Source of the DNA: Haematococcus lacustris
Lineage: Eukaryota; Chlorophyta; Chlorophyceae; Chlamydomonadales; Haematococcaceae
Direction of reading: 5' to 3'
NCBI GenBank assembly: GCA_030144725.1
Contig: JASKMD010000020.1
Location: 5,536,703 to 5,600,702, forward strand
DNA length: 64,000 nucleotides
Position 1 is the first letter of the stretch. Each line of letters opens with the position of its first letter. The position numbers and the translations under genes are program-made. The notes below the pieces were generated by a model. That model was not told the DNA's origin. It ran no database searches and saw only the letters and a list, made by a program, of their open reading frames with translations. Positions 34,058-45,245 of the stretch are shown in pieces.

Positions 34058-34521
34058 TTGCCTGAGTGTCCCAACCCGCCTATCACCTTTTTAGGGAGCC
34101 GCACCATGTATGTGGCGGCATGGTTGTTCGCAGTGAACCCCTTCTTCTCCATCTCCAACCTAACGGACGCCCAACGCATCGTCTACGTCGCCACGCTCCT
34201 CTCCGGCCACGCTCTCCGCAGCAGCGTCACCTCCTTTACTTCGGAGACGTCCATTGTAGCGGCATATCAACGGCAGTTTGCCCTTGTCAACTGGCTGCGT
34301 CATGCACCGGTTGGCAACCCTCACTCAAGCAAGCCCGGCACGGCGCTACTTCGGCGGTTCCACAACGTTTTGCTCTTAAGGTTACCGACCTCACGCCCGC
34401 CGAGCAGTTTGACCGTTCCATCTGAGGCCTCAAGCCCTCGGTGCGGCGAGAGTTGGAGTTGCGCGAGCCGACCTCCTTCCCCAAAGCCTCCACCATCGCG
34501 GACGGGGTGGACGTCAACTCC
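34058..34521 (+). pseudogene. gag: LTR-retrotransposon gag fragment, capsid part
   Basis: One frame reads GSRTMYVAAWLFAVNPFF, then LTDAQRIVYVATLLSG and IVAAYQRQFALVNWLR. After a frameshift near 34350 another frame reads VTDLTPAEQFDRSI, a TGA, then GLKPSVRRELELREPTS and ADGVDVNSYT. This is the usual gag pattern (W...F, d.qr..y...ll.G.A, Y...F..l, F..GLkp..r). It is interrupted at 34522 by the pogo-like element and resumes at 36065. It belongs to a family different from gypsy A and B. Confidence 0.65.
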
Positions 34522-34523
34522 TA

Positions 34524-36062
34524 CACAGATAAGCACCTAAGATGATTCAATTTGACACGGGGGGTGGCATAACTCATCACTTGCTTGGATGAAACGAATG
34601 CAACTCTTATGATATATGAAGAGATCTAGAAGTCCTCAAGCTGAAGGATTGGAGACTTATTACTTGGCCAGTGGGATAACCCCCCGGTCTTTCAAACTAA
34701 GTGCACTTATGTTGAGATGCTCAAGTACAAACATTTGTCAGAAAAACTTGGCCCTGCCATTTCCGGCACTGTATCACTGCAGGTCCAAGCACTAGATGAC
34801 ATCAAAAGTTTCTGAAAAAAAGATGAAGTGGTGAGCAGGGTTCTGTGCCCCTACCCTACTTGCGTGACCTGCCACTATTGGCACCCCTTTCAACCTGTCT
34901 ACAACCTTATCATACAGCACAGGCTCGGCCGTGGCGGAGCGCTGCACAGCTGCTTCCACCAGCTCAGGGGACACATCTTGCACCTTCCATGCCGCATGCG
35001 TCGTCTGCTTGCCGCTCTTGATGGAGGTTGCAACAGCTTCCAACATCTGTTTCTTGTTGGGGGGGCGGGCCTGTCTTGGCAAAGGCTCGCTTCAGAGTGG
35101 CCATGAGCTTGCTGTTTGTCATGACGTCTTCTTCAAGGTGGGCATGAGCTTGTTGTCAAACCACTCCTCTAATGCCTCCCGCTTTTGAGCAGCAGCCCGA
35201 CGCGCTTTGGTGAGGGGGTAGGCTTTGCGTAGCGAGAGCCCCTGGCGCCCCATGAAGGCAGAGAACCATTTCTTGCTAGGGGTGGCACCACCAGAGGGTG
35301 GCGGCTCATCCCTACGCTCACGGGCCTTTGCTTTGGTGCCCACAGCAGCTAGCCCCTTTGTCACCCCTGCCCCTGCTTCTGTGACCCCTTTACCATGCCG
35401 ACCAGCCACTGCTCCTCAGCCGGGACCAGAACTGTGGGCCGACCTTGCTTAGCAAGAGCCCCACCCCTGCTGATGACCCTGTTAAGGGTGGAGTGGCAGA
35501 CTCCATGCTGTTGGGTCAGGGCACGCAGGGAGGTGCGCGCAACACCCCTTTGGTACTTGGAGTAGGCCTTGGCAACAACAACAAGCTTGCTGGCCCTTGC
35601 AACTGCGCTGGTAGAAGCCTTGCTGGATCCCTTTACTACCTTGCTAGGTGTACGGGGCACGTGGGATGAGGTTAAAGTCGCAAGTCAGGTGGAGTAGACG
35701 CCAAGATTAGCCGCATAAGGCATTTTTCTAGCCCGTGCTGTGATATAGGTGTTGCAATGACGCAAAGCGCGCTCATTGCGCAACTTGCGCCACCTACCAA
35801 GGTATCTAGCAATGCAGTGGATGCGATGAATCACGCTCGCGGATGGCCCGGCGTGGCCTTAAGTCATGTTCCGATCCATTTAGGTCTAGGCGACGAATCT
35901 CAGAACTCTGCCGCGAGAATGTGTGGATATGACGCGGCCCGACAACCACCACTCTACCCACCTTTGCCAACGGTGTGCGAAAGAAAAACGGGGGCTGCAA
36001 CAAATCCGGGGCTTTAGCGGATTCGGGGGACGCGGGGGTACCGACTAAAGTGCTTATCTGTG
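34524..36062 (-). mobile_element. pogo/Tc1-mariner-like DNA transposon, internally deleted
   Basis: The terminal inverted repeats CACAGATAAGCAC (34524-34536) and GTGCTTATCTGTG (36050-36062) are flanked on both sides by TA, the target duplication of Tc1/mariner/pogo elements. The element lies in a gag fragment whose two halves read on either side. It carries minus-strand transposase pieces lacking the DDE domain, so it is non-autonomous. Confidence 0.85.
34792..35660 (-). pseudogene. pogo/Tigger-like transposase remnant (DNA-binding domains kept, catalytic domain missing)
   Basis: From the 5' end on the minus strand: a Ser/Lys-rich start, then SKYQRGVARTSLRALTQQHG and CHSTLNRVISRGG, a helix-turn-helix. 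After a frame change follows TPSKKWFSAFMGRQGLSLRK ... LTKARRAAAQKREALEEWF, which resembles a CENP-B/Tc5-type second HTH (W...F..R..lslR....l...Ra). A third frame has PNKKQMLEAVATSIKSGKQT and VSPELVEAAVQRS, a C-terminal-like segment. NKLMPTLKK and SKLMATLKR flank the point where the catalytic region would be. This could reflect deletion between similar sequences. Confidence 0.62.
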
Positions 36063-36064
36063 TA

Positions 36065-36330
36065 CTAGACCTCCACCTCCCGCTCCCCCTATTGCCCTCC
36101 CTCCGCTCCCCGCCCTCCCCGCCCTAAGCCTTCCGTGGTGCCCATGGAGTTGGACGCCATTCTCCACACCAGCCCAAGCCGCAGCCGTGACCCTCGTCTC
36201 TCCGATGCTCATCGTGCGGTTCTAAGGGACACCAAGGCGTGCTTCTACTGCCGCCAGGCGGGGCACACTATGAAGGCCTGCCCCATCCGCCCTCCTCGCT
36301 CAAACGTCAACAGCGGCCCACGGAAGGGAA
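36065..36330 (+). pseudogene. gag: gag fragment with zinc knuckle, continuation of 34058-34521
   Basis: Reads VPMELDAILHTSPSRSRDPR and LSDAHRAVLRDTKACFYC, then RQAGHTMKACPIRPPRSN. CFYCRQAGHTMKAC is a canonical CX2CX4HX4C knuckle. The right flank of the pogo-like element joins it to the gag half upstream. Confidence 0.72.
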
Positions 36331-36540
36331 TGACCGATAGACGTCGCCTTCCGATCTGCCTTCCGATCTCCCCTCTGCATCCTTTGTCCCCCCTAGTGCG
36401 CTCGTCCCCACCGTGCGCCTTACTATTTAATCCTTGCCCCTGTGCCTTCCTTCCCTTGTCTGTTACAGTCGGCCCTCCTTGCCGGTTGTTGGTCATCTCT
36501 GCTATGGGGTGGTGGGAGGGTCCGGAAGGCGACGTCTAGC

Positions 36541-37380
36541 GGTCATCCCCTTCCGTGGGCCGCTGCTGACGTTTGAGCGGGGAGGGCGGATGGGGCAGTC
36601 CTTCATGGTGTGCCCCGCCTTCCGGCAGTAGAAACACGCCTTGCTGTCCTAAGAGCCGCACGATGAGCATCGGAGAGACGAGGGTCACGGTTGCGGCTTG
36701 GGCTGGTGTGGAGCATGGCGTCCAACTCCATGGGCACCACGGAAGGCTCAGAGCGGGGAGGGTGGGGAGCGGAGGGAGGGCAATATGCGGAGAGGGAGGA
36801 AGAGAAGGAGTTGGCGTCCACCCCGTCCGCGATGCAAGCCGTTATTATTAGTACATCTAACAAGATGCAACACCTTGACGTTGTTGCAGCAGTGGTACTG
36901 CTTGGCCAGTAGTAAGGCTGCGTCAATGTGTCGCAACTTGTAACATCTTACCTAACTGTGGGAACCAAGGACCTCAAAGAGCCATTGGGTTAGCGTGACG
37001 ATTTGCTCCAATGTAAGGGACCATCTTCCCTGTGTCCCTCTTGTCCAGCTCCAACGCCTTCAAAAGTGGGCATCAGTTTCCTTCATACACCCACAGCTCC
37101 AATGCCTCGTCAGGAGGGAAGTTTTGCCGCATCGAATAAGCAATATATGGAACAAGGATTGTGGTTGCTCGTCGCACAAGGGTAAGGGCAGGGCTCTGCC
37201 GGGCATTCGCGTCTGCTTGCAACTGACCAAGGGTGAGGGCAAGGCTCTGTTGGGCACCTGCTTCTGCCTGCAATTGTCCAAGTGAGGGGGTAGGGCTTTA
37301 TTGAGCACCCGTTGTTGCCTGCACTTGGCAAGGCAAGGGGGCGGTGCTTAGTTGCCACTTTCTTTACCACTATAGCTAAT
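36541..37380 (-). pseudogene. gag: Second gag copy of the same family, inverted, with N-terminal repeats
   Basis: Minus strand, from about 37340: three imperfect 51-bp repeats encode LTLGQLQAEAGAQQSLA-like heptads (37178-37335). The mid part seems deleted. Then come ADGVDANSFSSSLSAYCP, VPMELDAMLHTSPSRNRDPR and LSDAHRAALR, and in a shifted frame CFYCRKAGHTMKDC. It faces the plus-strand copy across about 200 bp, so the two halves form an imperfect inverted duplication. Confidence 0.6.
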
Positions 37381-37778
37381 GCCTTATGCTTTTGCTTCTG
37401 CCTTTAGTCCATGGTTCCTAGCATCTCCTTCACTCCCATAGGTTGCCTTGCTGCTAGCTTATCGGACTACCACCGACCGAACCCTTCAGAAAGGGGAGCG
37501 GCCAAGCAACCTATCGATTTCCGGCTAAAACGGTGTAAACCATCTTCTTCCCAATATCTGCACTACTACGGATAAGTGTTGTGAATCTCACATTTTCATT
37601 CAGATTTTCAGTCAACATCTGAAAGTGCCGGGTGCTTCCCCCGATAAGATTGTAGCGCGATGTCTGCAGCAGGCGAGCAGCAGCTAGCAGGCATACAACG
37701 ACTCGCCTTTGTGCACTCTGCCCGGGCTCTAGTCGTTGCCATAAGAAGGAGCCCGGCGCTGCCTCTCCCACGGGTGTT

Positions 37779-38186
37779 GTGGAGCCCTGTGATTGGCTTG
37801 GCTGGCGCCATCGCGCCGCAACCACAGCGGGAAAAGCGGTTAGGGTTCGCCATGCTCATGCCCACCCGCCCACGATTGGTTTGCCCGGCCGTGTTGCAGA
37901 AATCCTGCTACTGCATGCTTTCAAGGAGCACATCAATCAGGCTAAGGAGGTTGTGTTGTATGTCACACACATGTCGCATGAGCTGCTGCGGCAGCAGCGG
38001 GCTGCCCTGGCTACATCACACAACTCAACGGCAGCAGTTGCGGCGGCTAGAGCAGGAAGCGCACCCGTGGCAAGGCAGCAAGAGCAAGAGTTGGGGCAGC
38101 AGCGGTGGGATGGTACACCGGGGAGATGGTACAACGGTCGTAAAGTTGTGCCAGCTCCCAAGGTGGAGCTACAACAGATGTCCTAG
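37779..38186 (+). CDS. Unrecognised coding-like fragment
   Basis: An open frame whose second half looks protein-like: EILLLHAFKEHINQAKEVVL, YVTHMSHELLRQQRAAL, then Ala/Gln-rich sequence and RWDGTPGRWYNGRKVVPAPK, ending LQQMS and TAG. I recognise no family. The start is unsure because the first 40 codons read as low-quality sequence. A hAT element inserted 90 bp downstream. It could be the last exon of a mobile-element gene. Confidence 0.3.
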   Translation: MEPCDWLGWRHRAATTAGKAVRVRHAHAHPPTIGLPGRVAEILLLHAFKEHINQAKEVVLYVTHMSHELLRQQRAALATSHNSTAAVAAARAGSAPVARQQEQELGQQRWDGTPGRWYNGRKVVPAPKVELQQMS

Positions 38187-38276
38187 ACACGCTTTGCCAG
38201 CCTGTATGACATGTTGCAGAGTGTCCTTGACAATAATTAGGTAAGCTGTTGCTGGTGCCTATGTTGTTGTTGCCAC

Positions 38277-39751
38277 CAGTGTTACCAAATACGGCTGGGC
38301 CGTATTTTACCGTACACCGTTTTTTCGTATATACAGTACCGTACAATCGTCTTGGCCGTATGGCCGAGAGGTCGCCTGTTCAATCCTTAGTGACTCATGG
38401 ACGTTTTCATACCAACAGTACACGATCACAACATGACGGCGGTGGCAAGATCGGATCATTCTAGCATGACCAACCTATAGATACTATCTATAGTGGTGTG
38501 TGGGCATGGCATGGCTACAGTAGGCTGGGTTGGCTGCTACTAATGGATCCCACTCGAAGTTGCCCGCTCCATGTTGCCCGCTCCAGGCTGCTACGCCATG
38601 GGTAGGGTAGGGAGAGGGCTGCAGCGTGGGGTCCTACCTACTATGCCATGTCATTGTGGTGTATGGGCATGGCATGGGTAAGGGCATGGCATGGCTGATG
38701 TGAGCTTGTTGGTTGTATCTACAAGCGCACACTTCATGCTGCCCGCTCCAGGCTGCAGGAGTGGGGGGGGAGGGGAGGGAAGGGAGGAGATCTGATGGCT
38801 TAGGAGGTGGTGGTGGTACGGTGGTCAGGGGAGGGTGGGGAGGCTTGCTCCAGGCTGTAAGGTAAGTTGGGCGTGGCAAGTGGGATGACAATGGTTGAGG
38901 TGGTTGTAGGGAAAGGGAGACCATTAACCCTGCAGCAGTCAAGCTGTATACAAGCGGTCAGGCAATGTACTTGGAGTCACATGACTGCAAGATTAACCAC
39001 TCACCATTTGCTAGGGTGGGGTTTGTGTGGGGAGGGTCTGTGTCCAAGTGGGTCTGGACTGGGCTGGGCTGGACTGGGCTGGGCTGGGCTGGGCTGGTGG
39101 GTAGGGTAGGGAAGGGGCTATTGTCTTGGCTACTGCTCTTGGCAGCTGCTCATGGCTGCAGCCCCAAGCTACTTATGTACACCTGCTCCTGCGACTTGCA
39201 ACTTGCAGCATGCTTCCTTCTTACTAGCATCTTACAACTGCAACTGGTCTACAACGACAGATGTGGCAGTAACGTACCAAGTCGTCCAGCTCTTCAACAT
39301 GCACTTCTGCGGCCCCGCGTTGCTTTTGCCGAGGGCTGTCTTCTGGGCTTGTAGTTCGCTTGCGTTCTGCCTCCTTTGCCAGAAGCTGAGACTTCAGTTC
39401 GCTGTCGGGCATCAGGCATGTCGCAACATCTCTTCCGCTGCCCGTGATGTGCTGGCATAGGCGAGTGACGCTAGATGCGGCGAACTCCAAGTTGCAGTTT
39501 CGGCACTGGAACCTCGGGGGACCCGCTATCTCGCTTAAGTTGTTGATAAGATCCACATCACAAGCTATCTCGCTTAAGTTGTTGATAAGTACAGCTTTAT
39601 TAGCTCCTTGGGTAGAGGCATCGCTCTGTGCCGCCAAAGGCCGCGGACCACCGTATAGACGGTCTGTATAAACGGAAAAATACAGAGCCATTTACGGAAA
39701 AACGATTATACGGTAAAAACGGACCGTTCTGGACCGTATTTGGTAACACTG
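38277..39751 (-). mobile_element. hAT-family element with 8-bp target duplication
   Basis: The ends CAGTGTTACCAAATACGG (38277-) and CCGTATTTGGTAACACTG (-39751) are inverted repeats. The octamer GTTGCCAC directly flanks both (38269-38276 and 39752-39759). The CAGTG ends and 8-bp duplication are hAT hallmarks. The subterminal sequences are rich in CCGTA/TACGG. The centre (38480-39120) holds G-rich repeat modules with the cactcacc core, apparently captured, so the element is non-autonomous. Confidence 0.92.
39224..39691 (-). pseudogene. BED-type zinc-finger N-terminus of hAT transposase, truncated
   Basis: The frame contains PPRFQCRNCNLEFAASSVTR then LCQHITGSGRDVATC, fitting a BED finger (C-X2-C ... 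H ... C). A 33-bp tandem duplication precedes it (39524-39588, giving INNLSEIA twice). The catalytic and dimerisation regions are absent. It lies within the hAT element 38277-39751 and is probably its remaining transposase piece. Confidence 0.68.
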
Positions 39752-39759
39752 GTTGCCAC

Positions 39760-40321
39760 CGCTAGTCATGTCACGCTACGGCTGATCATGTGCTGTTTAT
39801 TTGTGCTTGTGGTGCAGCAGTTGTTGCTGCTTTTGTGGTCTTGTGCTCTTGTGTTGCCGTTGTTGCTGCTGCTCTTGCTACTACAGGTCAGGGCCTCCCA
39901 ACCCCCTTGAAAAGGGGGTGTGTCCGTTTCACGCGGTTTATTTCTCATACAGTTTGCGGATTGATCAACGAAACACATAAGTATGTAGAGTGCTCGCTTG
40001 GCTACACGCTACGGCTGTCCTGAGCGTCCATTACTATGTATATGATGCACTGCTTAGGCGTGAACCCGGCCTATGTTCTGTGGGCAGATATCACCATGCA
40101 CGCCTCCTCCACCCTCGACCTTCTTAATGACGCCGTGATGAAGCAAACGCAAGTATGTGTGCAGTCGCGCTTTGTGTTGCGATGGCCGAAATCGCGAGTT
40201 TGAATCCTAAGAAGCTGAAATGCTTCTTTAACGCACCCACACCACTTCTAATGCTGCGATTAGGACAGCTGCATACTTCTTAAGATGAGGATAACTGCAA
40301 CGTCGAACCTTTTCCGGGTTT
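39760..40321. other. Intergenic, no supported gene
   Basis: 39780-39900 is rich in TTGTTGCTGCT. The sequence TAACTGCAACG...CCTTTTCCGGGTTT just before 40322 is mirrored at 41467-41496 inside the next element, so the boundary is probably part of a nested insertion. No coding region recognised. Confidence 0.4.
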
Positions 40322-43178
40322 ATAACTTCAATTTACCCGGATCTAAACGTTTTCTGCCCACATTTTAAAAGGCTGTAACAAGGGCAACCGACGGCTAATT
40401 ATGTCCCAACCGTCAATTATAGCTAACCGTCAATTATAGCCAACCGTCAATTATAGCCAACCGTCAATTATAGCCAACCGTCAATTATAGCCAACCGCCA
40501 ATTATAGCCAACCGCCAATTATAGCCAACCGCCAATTATAGCCAACCGCTCAGTCGCAACCACTACACATGGCAACACACGACCCCATCCTCATATCGCG
40601 CTCCTTGCACCTCCTCCTTGCACCTCATGCAATTCATGTGCCCATGCGCTTTATTTATTCATCATGCAATTCATCACGTGCATTAGCATGCATTTCATCA
40701 TAGCATAGATGCTTGCTTGCATGAGAGGAAGCCCCGCCTACTACACAGCACCATGAACACCACTTGTAACACATTATGACACATTATACCCAAGCATCAA
40801 CCGCGACGTGAGTGGTGCCATGCCGTTCTCCACTATGCGTGGCATGCCAAAGGCTGGTGATAGTGAGAGACAACGACGCTATCCAAGGTATATAGGGAAT
40901 GGCAGGACTGAGAGGTAGTGGAGCTAGCCTGAGCTGAGAGATAGCCTGAGTTGGGGCGGAGGGTGGGTTGAGAGCATCAAGAAGAACAACACCAACCGAG
41001 TGATGTGCGCCGGCCTCTATAGCGCCCGTTTCGTGATGGATTGGTAGAGATATATATAGAGAGAGGTCTGAGAAGTGGTGGAGGAGCTGGCAATGTGACC
41101 TGAGCTGGGGCCAAGGGCAGGCTGAGAGCAACCAACCATTGCCGCAACATCGGACATGTGTTCACCTCAACTCCTGCGCACAATGACATCAAGGAGGGTA
41201 ATGGGTGCCGTCATGCACAATTTTAGACTTCATGTTGCAGGATCTGCTCCCTCACCTGATTGAGCTTTGAGGCTGAATTTTACTTGATGAATAAGCCGTG
41301 AGCAACAGCACTAGCATGCTAAGAAGGAGCTCCACAACCAAACAGCCCTGCAAGAGACGAAACAACATGTTGTGACAAATACAAATGCACACGGCCTCGG
41401 CCGAAGCAGTTCCGAGTGAACGCTCGAGACCGACGCCAGGGAACTGCGAGGCCGAGGTCGTTTACAAACCCGGAAAAGGTGAGGCGTTGCAGTTAACTTG
41501 TATAACTTCAATTTACAGAGGCGATAAATCGATTCTGAGCTCGGCGGAGCCGAGCTGATCATTGCCTTTAGTGTAACATTTGAGGTGTCGTTTGTTTGTT
41601 GCTTGGTGAGGGTCAGTCGTTGTTATGGATCGCGCTACGGACGAGATACTAGTGGCTTTTTGTGGTTAGATGGAGGCGACAATGACGGTGACAATGACGG
41701 CGACGGCGGTGGCTCCGACCCTGACATCGGTAAGTTCAACCTTCAACATGGCCGAGACGGCCTGCCACGCACGGACTGCGGTCTCACATAATCTGCCCTT
41801 GATTTCTGCCCTTGATTTCTCGATTTGCCCGTAGGGACACCCGTAATCCTGTCAGCGCCATTGTGGATGTCACAGTGGCTATAGTCAGGTTGCTTGTTTC
41901 CTCAGCGGTTCTCGTCGCCGCCGCCGCCGCCACTTCAAATGCCCAGCTATCTTGCCTCAGACATTGTCATCGTAACCTTAAGCAGTAGGTGCTGCCCCGA
42001 CCGTGCAGTCGCAGTGACTAATTTCTTGGTTGCTAGGGCCGCCATGCCATTGCTGCAGTTGCACAAGTGTTAGGGCTTGGGTTGCCTAGGTAGCAACATC
42101 TAGGGCACCATCATGTGCATGCGCAACTGCAGGTGCACTTGCAGTTGCTCCGTGTGCATTTGTGCTTGTCACAACATGTTGTTTTGTCTCTTGCAGGGCT
42201 GCTGGGTTGTGGAGCTCCTTCTTAGCATGCTAGTGCTGATGCTCACGGCTCCTTCATCAAGTAAAACCCAGCCTCAAAGCTCGATCAGGTGAGGGAGCAG
42301 ATCCTGCAACATGAAGTCTAACAGTGTGCATGACGGCTCCCATTACCCTCCTTGATGTCATTGTGCGCAGGAGTTGAGGTGAACATATGTCTGGTGTTGC
42401 GGCAACGGTTGGTTGCTCTCAGCCTGCCCTTGGCCCAGCTCAGGTCACATTGCCAGTTCCTCCATTACTTCTCAGACCTCTCTCTCTCTCTCTACCAATT
42501 TATCACATAAACGCGCGCTATAGAGGCCGGCGCACATCACTCAGTTGGTGTTGTGCTTCTTGATGCTCTCAGCCCACCATCCGCCCCAACTCAGGCTATC
42601 TCGCAGCTCAGGCTAGCTCCACCACCTCTCAGTCCTGCCATTCCCTATATACCTTGAATAGCGTCGTTGTCCCTCATTATCACCAGCCTTTGGCATGCCA
42701 CGCATAGAGGAGAACGGCATGGCACCACTCACGTCTCGGTTGGTGCTTAGTCATCTGTATGTCATAATGTGTGGTGTTCATGGTGCTGTGTAGTAGGCGG
42801 GGCTTCCTCCGATGCAAGCAAGCATCTATGCTATGATGAAATGCATGCTAATGCACGTGATGAATTACATGATGAATAAATAAAGCGCATGGGCACATGA
42901 ATTGCATGAGGTGCAAGGAGGAGGTGCAAGGAGCGCGATATGAGGATGGGGTCGTGTGTTGCCATGTGTAGTAGTTGCGACTGAACGGTTGGCTATAATT
43001 GGCGGTTGGCTATAATTGACGGTTGGCTATAATTGGCGGTTGGCTATAATTGACGGTTGGCTATAATTGACGGTTTGCTATAATTGACGGTTGGGACATA
43101 GTTAGCCGGCGGTTGCCCTTGTTACAGCCTTTTAAAATGTGGGCAGAAAACGTTTAGATCCGGGTAAATTGAAGTTAT
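40322..43178. mobile_element. Long inverted-repeat (foldback-type) element, arms about 1.05 kb
   Basis: The left arm 40322-41392 starts ATAACTTCAATTTACCCGG. The right arm, about 42150-43178, ends with its complement. The arms are colinear with small indels: GGCTGTAACAAGGGCAACCG, tandem CCAACCGTCAATTATAG, the GCGCATGGGCACATGAATTG tract, the CTCAGGTCACATTG region, AGCATGCTAGTGCTGATGC and others. The centre (41393-42150) differs: a short hairpin at about 41405-41455 (CGGCCTCGGCC...GAGGCCGAGG), a duplicate of the end sequence at 41501, and GACAATGACGGTGAC repeats. No transposase recognised. Tandem repeats within long inverted arms resemble foldback elements. Confidence 0.85.
40412..40550. repeat. 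Tandem 17-bp repeat CCAACCGTCAATTATAG, left arm
   Basis: Eight units with T/C variation (GTCAATTATAG and GCCAATTATAG). The mirrored array is at about 42985-43095 with a different order of variants, so the two arms have evolved or exchanged separately. Confidence 0.9.
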
Positions 43179-43765
43179 CATCTATTAGCTTTCACTCGTC
43201 ATTTGTGTCGCTCGCGCTGTCAAGCGAGAGACGGAGTGGTTGTGTGCTCTAGCGGTTCATCAAGACACTATGTGCACCCTTCACTTCTTGTTATAGTAGA
43301 CTATGTGGCCTGATAGTCAAACTGACCGCGGGACTCTTCATACTTAAGCCTTTTGTGCTCGTTCCCCTGTTTATGTGCTTTGTTAGTTGTAGCAAGAGCA
43401 TATGCGTAGGTGCGAAGCCTTCGTTGTGTCGCTACATCGTTTTGGGACATCACCACCGAGACATGTGCTTCGGTCCACGGTACCATGACCTGCTGCACTC
43501 CTTCGCACCTCGTGTCCTCCCATCTGGCCCCACTCGCACTTGCAGGCCTGTACACTCCATAGCTAAGGCCCCTGGCACTAGAGTTTGCTAACGAACAGCA
43601 GTTTTTGCTTTACCATCAATCCATGCCGTAGGTGCATGCCACAACGTGCATACTCCACTGGCTGGGTACAGTAGATGAGCAACAAGTATCTAAAGTGTGA
43701 AGCTAACATTCTTGCAATGGCATGCCATGCCATGCCATGCCCCCTACCCCTTACCAACCTGTGTG
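43179..43765. other. Intergenic, no supported gene
   Basis: Small frames on both strands without recognisable domains. CATGCCATGCCATGC short repeat at about 43723-43740. Confidence 0.35.
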
Positions 43766-44474
43766 GGCCTCGTGTATGTAGTTCTGGAGCAAGTCATGGT
43801 TGCGCCTGTGGGTGGTGGCGCTGGCCTGCCGGCCTAGATCAGCTCCAGGGAAAACAGCCCCAACGACAGCAGTGCACAGGGTGCCCAACTGTTCTGCTGA
43901 GACGCCTGGGAGGCAGAGCAGGCGCTCACGGCTCAGGATGTACTCAGCTGTGTACCCCCCCGTGTGCGTGACACGCTCCTGGTTGCGGGGGCGGGCCAGG
44001 CAGGTGGACTGGGTGGCTGGGTGGCAGGCTGGCTGCATGGCTGGCTTAATGCCTAGGCTGCTGAGCATGCCTCGCAAGAAGGGCAGTGACACCCTGGAGC
44101 GCATCACGAGGTTCCACTTGTCCCGCTGGTCCTTGTTGAAGCCCTTGTTGGCTGCGGCCACCTGTGCCCGCAGCTGCTCCAGCTTGATGCTGGTGGTGGT
44201 CAGCTGCTGCTTGGTGTGGGCCAGCTCAGTGCGGGCCGCTGCCAGGTCTTTCTGGGCGGCCTCCAGGGCAGCCGCTGTGTCAGTGAGTTGGGCTTGTGTG
44301 CCCTTCAGCTGCTGCAAGAACGCCTCCTCCAGCTGGTTGAATTGTTGCATAAACTCCAGCAGGTCTAACTGCTGCTGTTGCTCACGCTGATCAACAAAGA
44401 CCATCAGGCTGCAGTGCCGCTCCCTCAGCTGGCTGTACAGCTGCTGGGAGCTGAGAAGGTCAGCAGTGACGGCT
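43766..44474 (-). CDS. Unrecognised coiled-coil protein, single exon of a larger gene (partial)
   Basis: The minus-strand frame runs from a likely acceptor (CATGCAG near 44475) through DLLSSQQLYSQLRERHCSLM, then a Gln/Leu/Ala coiled coil (QLEEAFLQQLKGTQAQL ... AAARTELAHTKQQLTTTS). Next come KWNLVMRSRVSLPFLRGMLS, HTGGYTAEYILSRERLLCLP and SAEQLGTLCTAVVGAVFPGA, ending near GTTG|GTAAGG, a good donor. The composition and splice-like edges suggest a real exon, perhaps of a mobile-element protein. I do not know the family, and no neighbouring exon was secured. Confidence 0.42.
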
Positions 44475-44857
44475 GCATGTGCAGCGGTGAGGGCTGCATG
44501 CGCTGCGCATGCGCTGCCTCATGCCCAGCCTGGGTCTTTGCACCATTGGCTCTGCTTGCTCTCGTGTGTTTTGAACGGGTGGCATGTCAGGCAGAAGGGC
44601 AATGAGGAGGTGCTGGGAGGTGGTGGTAGGCAGCTGGGCCTGCTAGGGTGGGCTGCTGGCTGGTACTGTGGGCAGGAAGGGTCAATGGTGCTTGGGCTCC
44701 TGCAATTGACAATCCATGGCTCACTGAGCTTTGAGAGCAATATTATTTCCATTGTTGCAGATGTGCATATGTGTAGGGTAGCCTTTGATTCAGCGGTCAG
44801 CACAAATATAAGACAACTCTTTGAGTTTTGGCTGGATTTAATGTTGGCTGCAAACTC

Positions 44858-45245
44858 CTACCTGCTCCAGCTGAGCCGCAGCTGCAGTTGGGAAAAACTG
44901 TTTACGTGTGCTGTGGTGTACTCGAAAACTCCTGCATCATCAGATGTTCGTCGGGTAACATGTGCTGGCGCAGGAGTGGTGGCACTTGCTGCGTGCACCT
45001 CACCGCGCGGGCTAGCAGCAGCGCCTATGCGTAGAGCACCAAGAGCACGCCTGCACTGCGCGATGTCTTGAGGGTGGCTGACGGATCCCAACCACCCTGT
45101 CGACCACAATCGAAGCAGCTGCAGGTTGCTGTCGTAACTAGAGTCCGCGTTTAAGCCATGCCGCGCGGGGCTAAAGCCATCGGCCTGCTCCCGGAGCAAT
45201 CGGTCGCATGTGACGGTCTTACATGCCAAAACATCAGAGTTGGGA
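44858..45245 (-). pseudogene. Fragment of an unrecognised repeated protein (probably transposon-borne)
   Basis: The frame reads GPPNSDVLACKTVTCDRLLR, then EQADGFSPARHGLNADS and LLRLWSTGWLGSVSHPQDIA. A homologous stretch on the plus strand at 50213-50345 reads GPPNSNVLACETGTCDRLLQ then EQAGGFSPARHGFSADS. Conservation at protein level in two decayed copies shows it was once coding. The copy at 50213 lies behind a hAT-like end, so it may be a hAT accessory or transposase N-terminus. Confidence 0.45.
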
